From Deltaproteobacteria bacterium (GTDB lineage: Bacteria; Desulfobacterota; Syntrophia; Syntrophales; UBA2210), in NCBI GenBank assembly GCA_016934695.1, contig JAFGSH010000222.1, positions 1 to 8,210 of the forward strand: a stretch of DNA of 8,210 bases. Direction: 5' to 3'. Within the stretch, counting starts at the first letter, position 1; the number at the start of each line of letters is the position of its first letter. Position numbers and translations under genes: made by a program. The notes under the pieces are model-generated. The model worked only from the letters and a program-made list of their open reading frames with translations, was not told where the DNA came from and searched no databases. This document shows, in pieces, positions 1 through 5,713 of this stretch.

Positions 1-435
1 AAGCTGACCGGATGTCACCAGAATCTGATTGGCGGCATTCACGACGGCGGTATCCGTTGAAGTCTGCGCGAAAAACTGAGCCGCCGCCGTTACCTGTCCG
101 AGCGTCGTCGAGAGAGAGGCGGCCTGGTTCATGGCGGACTGCGCCAGCGCGGTGTTGCCGGTGTCGCCGGCATACACGGCCACCTCGTTCAGAAGATTCG
201 AGGCCTCGGCGGCAAGCGCCATCGCCTCGTTCAACAGCTCCACGTTACCGGTCTCTTGCGCGGTGGCGGCCAACTGCGCGGCCTGGGCGGACAATTGAGC
301 CGCCCTCTCGACCTTCTGCTCCGGCGTCAGGTCCTGGGCGGCAACCGGGGCCGCAAGAAGGAAGATGGTCATGACACCGACGAGCACTGCCATTACCGTC
401 AACCCTGCACGGGGATTCTTCAGAAAAATTTTCAT
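1..435 (-). CDS. Exported alanine-rich helical repeat protein, function unknown (3' end outside window)
   Basis: I do not recognise this protein. The reading frame is open from the ATG at 435 to the window edge, giving 145 residues with no stop, so the C-terminus is missing. Residues 1-33 form a signal peptide: a basic start (MKIFLKNPR), a hydrophobic core, and a likely cleavage after VAA at 31-33. The mature part is rich in Ala, Gln, Asn and Leu and predicted to be almost wholly helical. It shows about 30-residue repeats that each begin TGN/TST: roughly 62-91, 92-124, and 125 onward. It contains no cysteine. The start is supported by AAGGAG eight bases upstream and by a near-perfect sigma-70 promoter about 100 bases upstream. 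A periplasmic or cell-surface helical bundle is the likely product. The opposite strand also has an open frame here but lacks these signals. Confidence 0.82.
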   Translation of the reverse strand, partial: MKIFLKNPRAGLTVMAVLVGVMTIFLLAAPVAAQDLTPEQKVERAAQLSAQAAQLAATAQETGNVELLNEAMALAAEASNLLNEVAVYAGDTGNTALAQSAMNQAASLSTTLGQVTAAAQFFAQTSTDTAVVNAANQILVTSGQL

Positions 436-505
436 ACCGGACACTCCTTGGTGATGCTGTGTTGAAATGCGTCCCTGCTCTGCACGGGCGACCTCTTGAC
501 AGAGC

Positions 506-530
506 CCGCTTTTCTCTCGAAAGAAAGCGG
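506..530 (-). other. Hairpin at the predicted 5' end of the leader mRNA
   Basis: The arms CCGCTTT (524-530, read on minus) and AAAGCGG (506-512) form a seven-pair stem that can extend by two or three pairs past a one-base bulge. The hairpin lies at or just after the predicted transcription start of the leftward gene. Stem-loops at the extreme 5' end are known to protect some abundant mRNAs such as ompA. That role is an inference here. Confidence 0.5.
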
Positions 531-533
531 TAG

Positions 534-561
534 ATTATAAAAGTTTTAAGCAAATTGTCAA
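534..561 (-). promoter_or_regulatory. Near-perfect sigma-70 promoter of the alanine-rich exported protein gene
   Basis: Read on the minus strand there is a -35 TTGACA (556-561), a 16-bp AT-rich spacer and a -10 TATAAT (534-539). Both hexamers match the consensus exactly. The predicted start of transcription is near 527-531, giving a leader of about 95 bases before the ATG at 435. The strength suggests an abundant product. Confidence 0.85.
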
Positions 562-616
562 GAAGAATTAACGGATAAATCGAACCAGGCATGACAGTGC
601 GCGTGTCTGATTACGG

Positions 617-645
617 TTGATCCATCCAGGCGATCCGTCTATACT
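617..645 (+). promoter_or_regulatory. Sigma-70 promoter of the exported protein gene at 674
   Basis: TTGATC (617-622), a 17-bp spacer and TATACT (640-645) form a good sigma-70 promoter, with transcription expected to start near 652. The upstream TTG at 617, which would lengthen the next gene by 19 codons, is part of the -35 box. This argues against translation starting there. Confidence 0.72.
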
Positions 646-673
646 TCCCGCACCAATCCACCGAGGAGCCCCG

Positions 674-1375
674 ATGCTGAGGAGATTCCTGCCGACCGCA
701 ATCGCTGTTCTTTTTTTCCTCGCAACCCTTCCGGTTCAGGCGTACGAGGCCGTCGAAGAGGTCGTCGCCGCCCCCACGATAACATACAGAAAGGCCTTCA
801 GCATCGATGCCGCGATCGAGTTATGGAACCGGGCGCTGGACAATCCCTGCCTCATGGGGCGGCTCTGGGAGGCATACGGATTCAGGCCGGCGTACACCGT
901 CACCGGGACTGACACCGGCATCCGTGTCTCCGATGCGCTGGGGATCACCGGGGATATCCGCCAGATCGACCGGTCCGACCATGCCAGGACCCTGTACGCG
1001 GCGGGGAGCTTCGATCACTGGGCGGTCCCCTCCTTTTTCACCGCCGGCGGCGTTATCGTCTTTGAATGCATGCCGTACCGAGACGGATGCGCCGGGGAGG
1101 CGACCGTCTTCCTGCGGGGAGATAACGGCATCTCGCGCTTTGTCATGAGGCTCTTCTCCGGCATCCTGACCCGCCGCATCGGCAATCGTACCGCCAGCAT
1201 GCTGGAGAATATGGAAGTGATCATCCGGGATATCGCCCGCGATCCCCGGAAGGTCAGAGCCGCCCTGGCCGGCGAGGCGCTCGGCGAATTCGACCGGGTG
1301 TTCCCGGCGGAGAAGTCCGAATCGGCGGACGGTGAAGAGGTGCTTTCCGATCTCCAGCGCCGGATGTCCCGATAG
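674..1375 (+). CDS. Exported protein of unknown function (possible START/SRPBCC-like fold)
   Basis: A 233-residue protein with a clear signal peptide: MLRRFLP, a hydrophobic core to residue 20, and cleavage expected after VQA at 21-23. The ATG at 674 is chosen because GAGGAG (663-668) sits five bases upstream and the only longer version would begin inside the promoter. The mature part is mixed alpha/beta. It opens with a beta strand and helix (TYRKAFSIDAAIELWNRAL, 37-55) and has glycine-bounded strands in the middle. A long amphipathic helix runs about 152-200 (the region around RFVMRLFSGILTRRIG). The tail is acidic and low in hydrophobics. Three cysteines (59, 132, 139) could form a disulfide after export. 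The strand-helix-strands-long-helix order recalls START/SRPBCC lipid-binding folds, but I cannot confirm that. It is a single-gene unit, divergent from the alanine-rich protein and convergent with the GIY-YIG gene. Confidence 0.87.
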   Translation: MLRRFLPTAIAVLFFLATLPVQAYEAVEEVVAAPTITYRKAFSIDAAIELWNRALDNPCLMGRLWEAYGFRPAYTVTGTDTGIRVSDALGITGDIRQIDRSDHARTLYAAGSFDHWAVPSFFTAGGVIVFECMPYRDGCAGEATVFLRGDNGISRFVMRLFSGILTRRIGNRTASMLENMEVIIRDIARDPRKVRAALAGEALGEFDRVFPAEKSESADGEEVLSDLQRRMSR

Positions 1376-1400
1376 GGCAAACGTACGCAGCCGACAGCTA

Positions 1401-1691
1401 TCACGATACCAATGCGGTAATGATCTGCCGAAGGGATGCGGGGTTTCGTGCCAGCAGCTCCTTTTCCGCCTTCTTGAGCCTCTTGATCCCGCGCTCCAGC
1501 CTCAGGGCCGCCGCGCGGTCGCCGGCTTCCGCGGAAAAGACGAGCCGGAGCGGTCCCCTCCCCTTCAGGTACCGCGCGGCCCGGGGACCCGACGACCGGT
1601 GCTCGGCGAAGCGGCGTTCCACGTCGGTGGTGATCCCCGTGTAGAGGGTCCCCTTCCCGCACCTGATCATGTAGACATGCCAGCTTGTCAT
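1401..1691 (-). CDS. GIY-YIG nuclease-superfamily protein (YhbQ/UPF0213-like)
   Basis: A 96-residue single-domain protein of the GIY-YIG superfamily, the size usual for stand-alone YhbQ-type members. The signature is clear. VYM at 6-8 takes the place of GIY and YTG at 17-19 the place of YIG. They are followed by the conserved TTDVERRFAEH segment (21-31; Arg26/27, His31) and by Glu66 in the helix that supplies the metal ligand in this fold. The C-terminal helix is lysine-rich (RLKKAEK). Members are putative DNA endonucleases, some linked to DNA repair or to nucleic-acid damage, but the cellular role of this small class is not settled. The ATG at 1691 is preferred because the family normally begins two or three residues before the first motif. 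A GTG at 1718 would add nine residues. The gene begins 47 bp after the SDR gene stop and is probably co-transcribed with it. Confidence 0.9.
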   Translation of the reverse strand: MTSWHVYMIRCGKGTLYTGITTDVERRFAEHRSSGPRAARYLKGRGPLRLVFSAEAGDRAAALRLERGIKRLKKAEKELLARNPASLRQIITALVS

Positions 1692-1738
1692 ATCATTCCG
1701 CCGGAGAATCCGACTCACGGGACCCGAGGGTCGTGACT

Positions 1739-2524
1739 CTAGCGCCGGATTATCGGCGTCATCGCCAGGTGTGCACCGCCGTCGAGGATCAGGGTCTCAC
1801 CGGTGACCAGGGGGGCGCCGGTTATAAAATAGACGATCGCCTCCGCCACAGTCTCCGGCGTCGCCGTCATCCGGAGCGGCGCCGTCTTCTCCCAGTACCG
1901 TTTCGCCGCCTCGTACCGCTCGTCCCCCATACCTTGCCGGAGCCAGCTCCCCTGGATAAATCCGGGGCAGACGGCGTTCATCCGGATCTCGGGACCGAGG
2001 ACGCGGGCCAGGGAGAGGGTCATCGTGATCAACGCCCCCTTCGAGGCGGCATAGGCGACGGAACTCCCGATCCCGGTCACGCCGGCGATGGAAGCCACGT
2101 TGACGATCGCGCCGCTCCCTGCCTCCTTCATGTGGGGAGCCACGGCCCTGGTCATCTGGTAGGGCCCCACCACGTTGATCCCGTATATATGGAAGAAGTC
2201 GTCACCGCTGAGCCCTTCGAGGTCGTCGTGCGCGCAGAACCTGGTGGTGCCGGCGTTGTTGACCAGGGCGTCGATCCGTCCCCACTTTTCCATCGTCTCG
2301 GCCGCCATCCTGCGGCAGTCCTCGTCGCCGGCGACGTCCGCCCTGCACAGGAGCGTTTCCGCGCCGAACGCCCGGCAGGTCTCTGCTACTTCCCGGGCCT
2401 GCCCCTCGCTCTTCGAATAATTGATGACGACGTTGTACCCCTTTTCCGCGAGCATCCGGGCAGTCGCGGCGCCGACACCCCGCGACGAACCTGTTACAAT
2501 GACAACGCCCTTAGAATCATTCAT
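1739..2524 (-). CDS. Short-chain dehydrogenase/reductase (classical SDR, FabG-like)
   Basis: A 261-residue classical SDR, a full-length cytoplasmic NAD(P)H-dependent oxidoreductase. The Rossmann motif TGSSRGVG is at 11-18. Arg15, and a non-acidic residue at the end of the second strand (NYSKS, 35-39), point to NADPH preference. NNAG is at 89-92. The catalytic tetrad is Asn117, Ser145, Tyr158 and Lys162 (YAASK). The PGFI motif at 187-190 and the C-terminal LILDGG are typical of FabG-like enzymes. The substrate cannot be read from sequence: 3-oxoacyl-ACP or -CoA, a sugar or another ketone are all possible. The ATG at 2524 gives the family length. The frame stays open for 34 more codons upstream, but that part does not resemble an SDR. 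The gene lies 160 bp downstream of the DHH phosphoesterase and 47 bp upstream of the GIY-YIG gene. Confidence 0.94.
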   Translation of the reverse strand: MNDSKGVVIVTGSSRGVGAATARMLAEKGYNVVINYSKSEGQAREVAETCRAFGAETLLCRADVAGDEDCRRMAAETMEKWGRIDALVNNAGTTRFCAHDDLEGLSGDDFFHIYGINVVGPYQMTRAVAPHMKEAGSGAIVNVASIAGVTGIGSSVAYAASKGALITMTLSLARVLGPEIRMNAVCPGFIQGSWLRQGMGDERYEAAKRYWEKTAPLRMTATPETVAEAIVYFITGAPLVTGETLILDGGAHLAMTPIIRR

Positions 2525-2612
2525 TATCTCATCCCTTTCCCACGTCTGTTTTTCTTTTGGAATTCCAGCCTCCATCGTTATACGGCACGGATGTGCGTGG
2601 AGGTCATTTCGG

Positions 2613-2674
2613 CGAGAAGCCGTCACGTCCGCCAGCCAGACCAGGGCACGGAAGCACCCGCCAAGCGCTTCTCG
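2613..2674. repeat. 8-bp inverted repeat between the DHH and SDR genes
   Basis: CGAGAAGC (2613-2620) and GCTTCTCG (2667-2674) are exact reverse complements separated by 46 bases, in the 160-bp gap between the two leftward genes. There is no T-tract, so it is not a standard intrinsic terminator. It could cap the DHH message or be an mRNA processing element. I see no convincing promoter for the SDR gene in the gap. Confidence 0.45.
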
Positions 2675-2684
2675 GGGGTATCTC

Positions 2685-3743
2685 CTACCGGTAATCCGCG
2701 GGTACCAGCGCGATGAGAGGCTTTCCCTCTCGGTCCTGGGCGCCCAGGATTTTCAGGAATCGATCGACAACCTTTTTGGGGACCTGCGCCCGCTCCTCCG
2801 GTTTCAGCCCTTTCAGGCTGATCTTTCCACCGGCCGCCTTCTCATGTCCCCCGCCCGTGCCGATCCCCTTGACGAGCCGGATGGCTATCTTGCCGGCCAT
2901 CATCCCCCGGCGGGAGGTCCGGGCCGACAGGAGAAGAAAATCCTTGTATTCCCCCATGCAGAGAGTCCAGCGGATATTCTCCATCCTCAGGAGAAAATCG
3001 GCCATTTCGGCGGTCACGTCGGGGTTGTTCAAGGTCCCCATGTAGGAGATCATTATGTCGCCGTACTGGACCGAACGGGCAATCGCATCGGCAAACTTAA
3101 GGTAATAGGATTTCGGCACGCTCGGATTCTCGATCCCCGCCAGGGTCCGCGGCGCGATCCTGGGAGAGAGATAGTTGAAGGCATCCAGATCGGCCTTCGT
3201 GAAGGAGCGGCTGAGACCGTTCGTGTCGGTCTTCAACCCGTAGTAGAGCGCGGTGGCAAGTTTGCGATCGATCGTCAGGTCGAGTTCGCGCAGGTATTCC
3301 GTCAGGATCGTCGAGGAGCTGCCGTAGTGGGGGCGGACGTCATAGAAGGAGCACCGTGTGGTGTCCCTCCTCAGGGGGTGGTGATCGATGACGATGTCCG
3401 GCAGGATCTTCCGGGGGATGGCGTTATTCCCGGTATGGGGCTGGCTGTCGACGAGCGCGATGACCGAGAAGTCGCTGAAGTTCAGTTTGTCCGTGCGGAT
3501 CATATCGATCTTCAGGCGCTTGACAAGCTGGCGGTTCTCGGCACGCCCGATGGTACCCTGGTAACCAATGATCGCCTTGCGCCGGAGCATCTGGGCGAAG
3601 ATAAACTTCAGCGCGGCGGCCGACGCGATCGTATCGGGATCGGGATTGTTGTGGCACATGATCAGGATCGCCCTCTTCTGCCCTATCACAGAGAGCATCG
3701 TCTGCGCGGGTTGATCCGGGGTGGGTCCTTTGGAGTCCGTCAT
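2685..3743 (-). CDS. DHH/DHHA1 family phosphoesterase (DhhP/NrnA-like), candidate c-di-AMP or pApA hydrolase
   Basis: A 352-residue soluble DHH-superfamily phosphoesterase. The metal-site motifs are intact: HNNPDPD (His31, Asp35, Asp37), VDSQ (Asp99), DHH (120-122) and TDT (Asp173). The DHHA1 substrate-binding motif GTGGGHEKAAGG is at 295-306. There is no transmembrane, PAS or degenerate GGDEF region. It is therefore a stand-alone DhhP/NrnA-type enzyme and not GdpP. Such enzymes use Mn2+ to cleave short oligoribonucleotides, pAp, c-di-AMP or pApA. Its gene is divergent from the diadenylate cyclase, which makes a role in c-di-AMP breakdown the best guess. Nano-RNA or pAp turnover is the main alternative. 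The N-terminal 22 residues precede the first strand and are variable in the family. The start at 3743 has only a weak ribosome site (GGAT). Confidence 0.93.
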   Translation of the reverse strand: MTDSKGPTPDQPAQTMLSVIGQKRAILIMCHNNPDPDTIASAAALKFIFAQMLRRKAIIGYQGTIGRAENRQLVKRLKIDMIRTDKLNFSDFSVIALVDSQPHTGNNAIPRKILPDIVIDHHPLRRDTTRCSFYDVRPHYGSSSTILTEYLRELDLTIDRKLATALYYGLKTDTNGLSRSFTKADLDAFNYLSPRIAPRTLAGIENPSVPKSYYLKFADAIARSVQYGDIMISYMGTLNNPDVTAEMADFLLRMENIRWTLCMGEYKDFLLLSARTSRRGMMAGKIAIRLVKGIGTGGGHEKAAGGKISLKGLKPEERAQVPKKVVDRFLKILGAQDREGKPLIALVPADYR

Positions 3744-3769
3744 ACTATAATCCGTTCTTCGACTGGTAA

Positions 3770-3825
3770 TGCCCGGGGTCCCGCGGAACGGAAGCCGGGC
3801 ACACCGGTACCGCAGCAGGCTGCGG
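3770..3825 (-). other. Two hairpins in the presumed leader of the DHH phosphoesterase mRNA
   Basis: The first hairpin has arms TGCCCGG (3770-3776) and CCGGGCA (3795-3801). The second has arms CCGCAG (3810-3815) and CTGCGG (3820-3825) around a four-base loop. Both arm pairs are perfect and GC-rich. They lie 27-82 bases upstream of the ATG at 3743, so they would be within or close to the 5' leader if transcription starts upstream. No known riboswitch pattern is recognised. Confidence 0.45.
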
Positions 3826-3846
3826 CCCGGGTATCCTTACTAACAC

Positions 3847-3858
3847 GATACCGGTATC
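3847..3858. promoter_or_regulatory. 12-bp perfect palindrome in the divergent c-di-AMP gene region
   Basis: GATACCGGTATC is a perfect 12-bp palindrome about 100 bp from the DHH start and 150 bp from the cdaA start. It is a candidate operator for a dimeric regulator acting on either gene. The site could also be chance, since no second copy is present in the window. Confidence 0.3.
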
Positions 3859-3929
3859 AAATTCAAGGTGCATAAAAGAAAGATATTGCCAAAGATTACC
3901 GTATTGTAGTACACTTGCGGAAAATAGCA

Positions 3930-3972
3930 CCTATCCGAGACATCGTGCCCTTCACCGGGCACATGGGATAGG
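3930..3972 (+). other. Two-tier stem-loop upstream of cdaA
   Basis: The outer arms CCTATCC (3930-3936) and GGATAGG (3966-3972) enclose the inner arms GTGCCC (3945-3950) and GGGCAC (3957-3962), which have a six-base loop TTCACC. All 13 pairs are Watson-Crick. An asymmetric internal loop separates the tiers. The element ends 38 bases before the cdaA start codon. It has no T-tract, so a terminator is unlikely. A leader-RNA control element or a protein-binding dyad is more plausible. Confidence 0.5.
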
Positions 3973-4010
3973 AATTCTCTTCCGCGTCAGGCTGTTACAC
4001 ACGGGGTGCC

Positions 4011-5474
4011 ATGGGAAGCCACTTCTTCCAACTGATCGATACTGTACGGATTTCGGATCTTCTCGATATCGCCATCATCGCCGTATTCGCATATATCGCC
4101 TTGATGTGGTTCAAGAAAACGGCATCGCGGTTCGTCCTGATCGGTATCTTCATCCTCGGGGCGATATACGCCGTCGCCCGGGTCTTTCACCTGTACCTCA
4201 CCGAATCCGCCCTCCAGGGTTTCTTCGCCATCCTGGCCATTGCCCTGATCATCATATTTCAGGAAGATATCCGACGGTTCTTCGAACGTCTCGCCACCTG
4301 GAGGTTCATCAGAAAGGACACGTTCGAAACATCGCCGCCCCAGAATGCCGAGATCATCAACCTCGCGGTCACCCGGCTCGTCCAGAACAGACGCGGTGCG
4401 CTCCTGGTTCTCAAACGAGACGATTTTCTGGATCGTCATCTCAAGGGGGGATTCGACCTCGAAGGAAGTCTCAGCGAGGCGATCCTTGAGAGCATCTTCG
4501 ATCCCCATTCGATCGGACACGACGGTGCGGTCGTCATCGAGGACGGGCGCATCACCCGGTTCGGCTGTCACCTGCCTCTCTCGGTGAACCCCGGCAAGAT
4601 CGGCAATCTGGGCCTGCGCCACACGGCGGCGCTGGGCCTGTCGGAACGGTGCGACGCCTTCTGCATCGTCGTTTCGGAAGAGCGCGGGACCGTCTCCATC
4701 GCGCGGGAGGGGTCCCTCGTACGGCTCCACCATCCGGGAGACCTGCTCGCCATCCTCGAACAGTTTTACCGCGAGAGGGATCCAGAGAAAGGGGCCTGGA
4801 TGGGGTGGATCAGTGAGAACTGGGGGGAGAAGGTCGTCGCCGTCCTCCTCGCCTGCGGCCTGTGGCTCGCCTTCGGATACCAGACCGAAAGCATCAGACG
4901 CGATTTTGTCAGACCTATCGTGTATCGAAACCTGCCGCCGGACTGGATCATCGAGGAGCAGGCACCGAAAGGCACAACCATCACCTTAATGGGTTCGAAA
5001 CAGGCCTTCAGCCTCCTGAACGAAGAGTCCCTGAATGTCACCCTGGACACAACCGGGATCAAGGAGGGGAGGCAGGAGATTCCGATAGAGAACAGTAATA
5101 TCCAACATCCTTCCAACGTAACGGTCGTCGGCATCACCCCGAACAAGATCAAATTTGCAGCGCACATGCTCGTCCCATTTGAGGCTCCCATCGATGTGCG
5201 CCTCTCCGGAAGTCTCCCCAAGGGACTCGCGCTCCGGAAGGTAACCGTCTCCCCCGCCTCGATCCAGCTCAAGGGGATCAAGAAAGACATCAAACATATC
5301 AAGGTTACGACGGAACCGATCGACCTCCAGGAGATCACCGCCACGACAAAGATTACGCCACAGCTTGTCATCCCTCAGGAGGCCCGCTTTATCGACGGGA
5401 AACGCCCCCCCGTAGAGGTCACCATAGAGGTGGAGCCGAAAAATGGCTCTTCTCCCCCAAAGAAGCAAGATTGA
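4011..5474 (+). CDS. cdaA: Membrane diadenylate cyclase fused to YbbR domains (CdaA-CdaR fusion)
   Basis: A 487-residue protein that joins two normally separate partners. Residues 1-95 hold three membrane helices (about 15-34, 40-60, 67-83) followed by FQEDIRRFFE, as in CdaA. Residues about 100-250 are the DAC (DisA_N) catalytic domain that makes cyclic di-AMP from two ATP. The DGA motif is at 171-173 (HDGAVVI) and the second motif is at 203-205, here RHT instead of the usual RHR. A fourth membrane helix (about 274-290, KVVAVLLACGLWLAF) is typical of the N-terminus of CdaR. Two YbbR-like beta domains follow (about 300-385 and 390-475), probably outside the cytoplasm. The tail is KNGSSPPKKQD. 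In Firmicutes cdaA and cdaR are adjacent genes, usually with glmM next. No glmM is present here. The start at 4011 has a poor ribosome site but gives the usual CdaA N-terminus. A DHH phosphoesterase is transcribed divergently. Confidence 0.95.
   Translation: MGSHFFQLIDTVRISDLLDIAIIAVFAYIALMWFKKTASRFVLIGIFILGAIYAVARVFHLYLTESALQGFFAILAIALIIIFQEDIRRFFERLATWRFIRKDTFETSPPQNAEIINLAVTRLVQNRRGALLVLKRDDFLDRHLKGGFDLEGSLSEAILESIFDPHSIGHDGAVVIEDGRITRFGCHLPLSVNPGKIGNLGLRHTAALGLSERCDAFCIVVSEERGTVSIAREGSLVRLHHPGDLLAILEQFYRERDPEKGAWMGWISENWGEKVVAVLLACGLWLAFGYQTESIRRDFVRPIVYRNLPPDWIIEEQAPKGTTITLMGSKQAFSLLNEESLNVTLDTTGIKEGRQEIPIENSNIQHPSNVTVVGITPNKIKFAAHMLVPFEAPIDVRLSGSLPKGLALRKVTVSPASIQLKGIKKDIKHIKVTTEPIDLQEITATTKITPQLVIPQEARFIDGKRPPVEVTIEVEPKNGSSPPKKQD
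4786..4802 (+). promoter_or_regulatory. Candidate internal ribosome site and start for a separate YbbR protein
   Basis: AAAGGGG (4788-4794) lies five bases before an in-frame ATG (4800-4802, Met264 of the fusion), just ahead of the fourth membrane helix. Starting here would yield a 224-residue CdaR-like protein with its own membrane anchor. This ribosome site looks better than the one at 4011. Use of this start is an inference. Confidence 0.35.
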
Positions 5475-5510
5475 TGGGCAAAGATTGATGTCTCCTTATG
5501 GACACCGATA

Positions 5511-5538
5511 CCCTCTCCGGATCGTGAGGGCAGTTTTT
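5511..5538 (+). terminator. Probable intrinsic terminator of cdaA
   Basis: CCCTC (5511-5515) pairs with GAGGG (5526-5530) across a ten-base loop, and TTTTT follows at 5534-5538. The hairpin is 37 bases after the cdaA stop. The short stem makes it a modest terminator. A second terminator-like hairpin follows at 5573. Confidence 0.5.
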
Positions 5539-5540
5539 CA

Positions 5541-5569
5541 TTGACATTCAGGCGAGACTCATTTACAGT
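5541..5569 (+). promoter_or_regulatory. Candidate sigma-70 promoter for the FAD oxidoreductase gene
   Basis: A perfect -35 TTGACA (5541-5546), a 17-bp spacer and TACAGT (5564-5569) form a good sigma-70 promoter. Transcription would start near 5576, giving a leader of about 138 bases. The start would fall inside the next hairpin, so either the hairpin is a 5'-end structure or only one of the two elements is functional. Confidence 0.6.
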
Positions 5570-5572
5570 GCG

Positions 5573-5593
5573 CCAGCCGCAATGCTGGTTTTT
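5573..5593 (+). terminator. Terminator-like hairpin or 5'-leader hairpin
   Basis: CCAGC (5573-5577) and GCTGG (5584-5588) close a six-base loop and are followed directly by TTTTT (5589-5593). By shape it is an intrinsic terminator, perhaps a back-up for cdaA. It overlaps the expected start of transcription of the promoter at 5541-5569. The next 30 bases are an A-run and T-run tract. Confidence 0.45.
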
Positions 5594-5713
5594 ATCAAAA
5601 AAAACATATTTTTTCCCAGAAAGTACATTCTTATCGAATATCGCGGCATCAAGCAGAGAAGAACATTGGGGTTGCTCCCGGTATTATATCAATAAAATCA
5701 TGGAGGAGATTAG

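Noticed and set aside
245..592. Open frame on the minus strand starting at 592
   Set aside because: It would be translated from upstream of the perfect promoter and in a different frame from the signal-peptide protein, and its sequence is low-complexity Arg/Gly.
617..673. Longer N-terminus (TTG at 617) for the exported protein
   Set aside because: The TTG is part of the -35 box, and the ATG at 674 has a ribosome site and begins a clean signal peptide.
2525..2626. 34-codon N-terminal extension of the SDR
   Set aside because: The frame is open, but the extension has no SDR similarity. The ATG at 2524 gives the standard distance to the TGxxxGxG motif.
1685..2716. Open frame of 343 codons on the plus strand
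   Set aside because: Antisense shadow of the SDR gene. The composition is His/Arg/Pro-rich, there is no ribosome site, and the SDR catalytic residues on the other strand are intact.
2421..3875. Long open frame of 484 codons on the plus strand
   Set aside because: It lies opposite the DHH phosphoesterase and SDR genes, which have full family motifs. Its translation is rich in Arg, Gly and Pro without any domain, as expected for an antisense shadow in GC-rich DNA.
3744..4010. Possible known c-di-AMP riboswitch (ydaO type) in the divergent region
   Set aside because: Hairpins are present, but I could not match the conserved core of that class or of any other riboswitch.
3987..4733. Open frame of 248 codons on the minus strand
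   Set aside because: Shadow of the cyclase gene, whose DGA motif and membrane segments are on the plus strand. It has no recognisable family.
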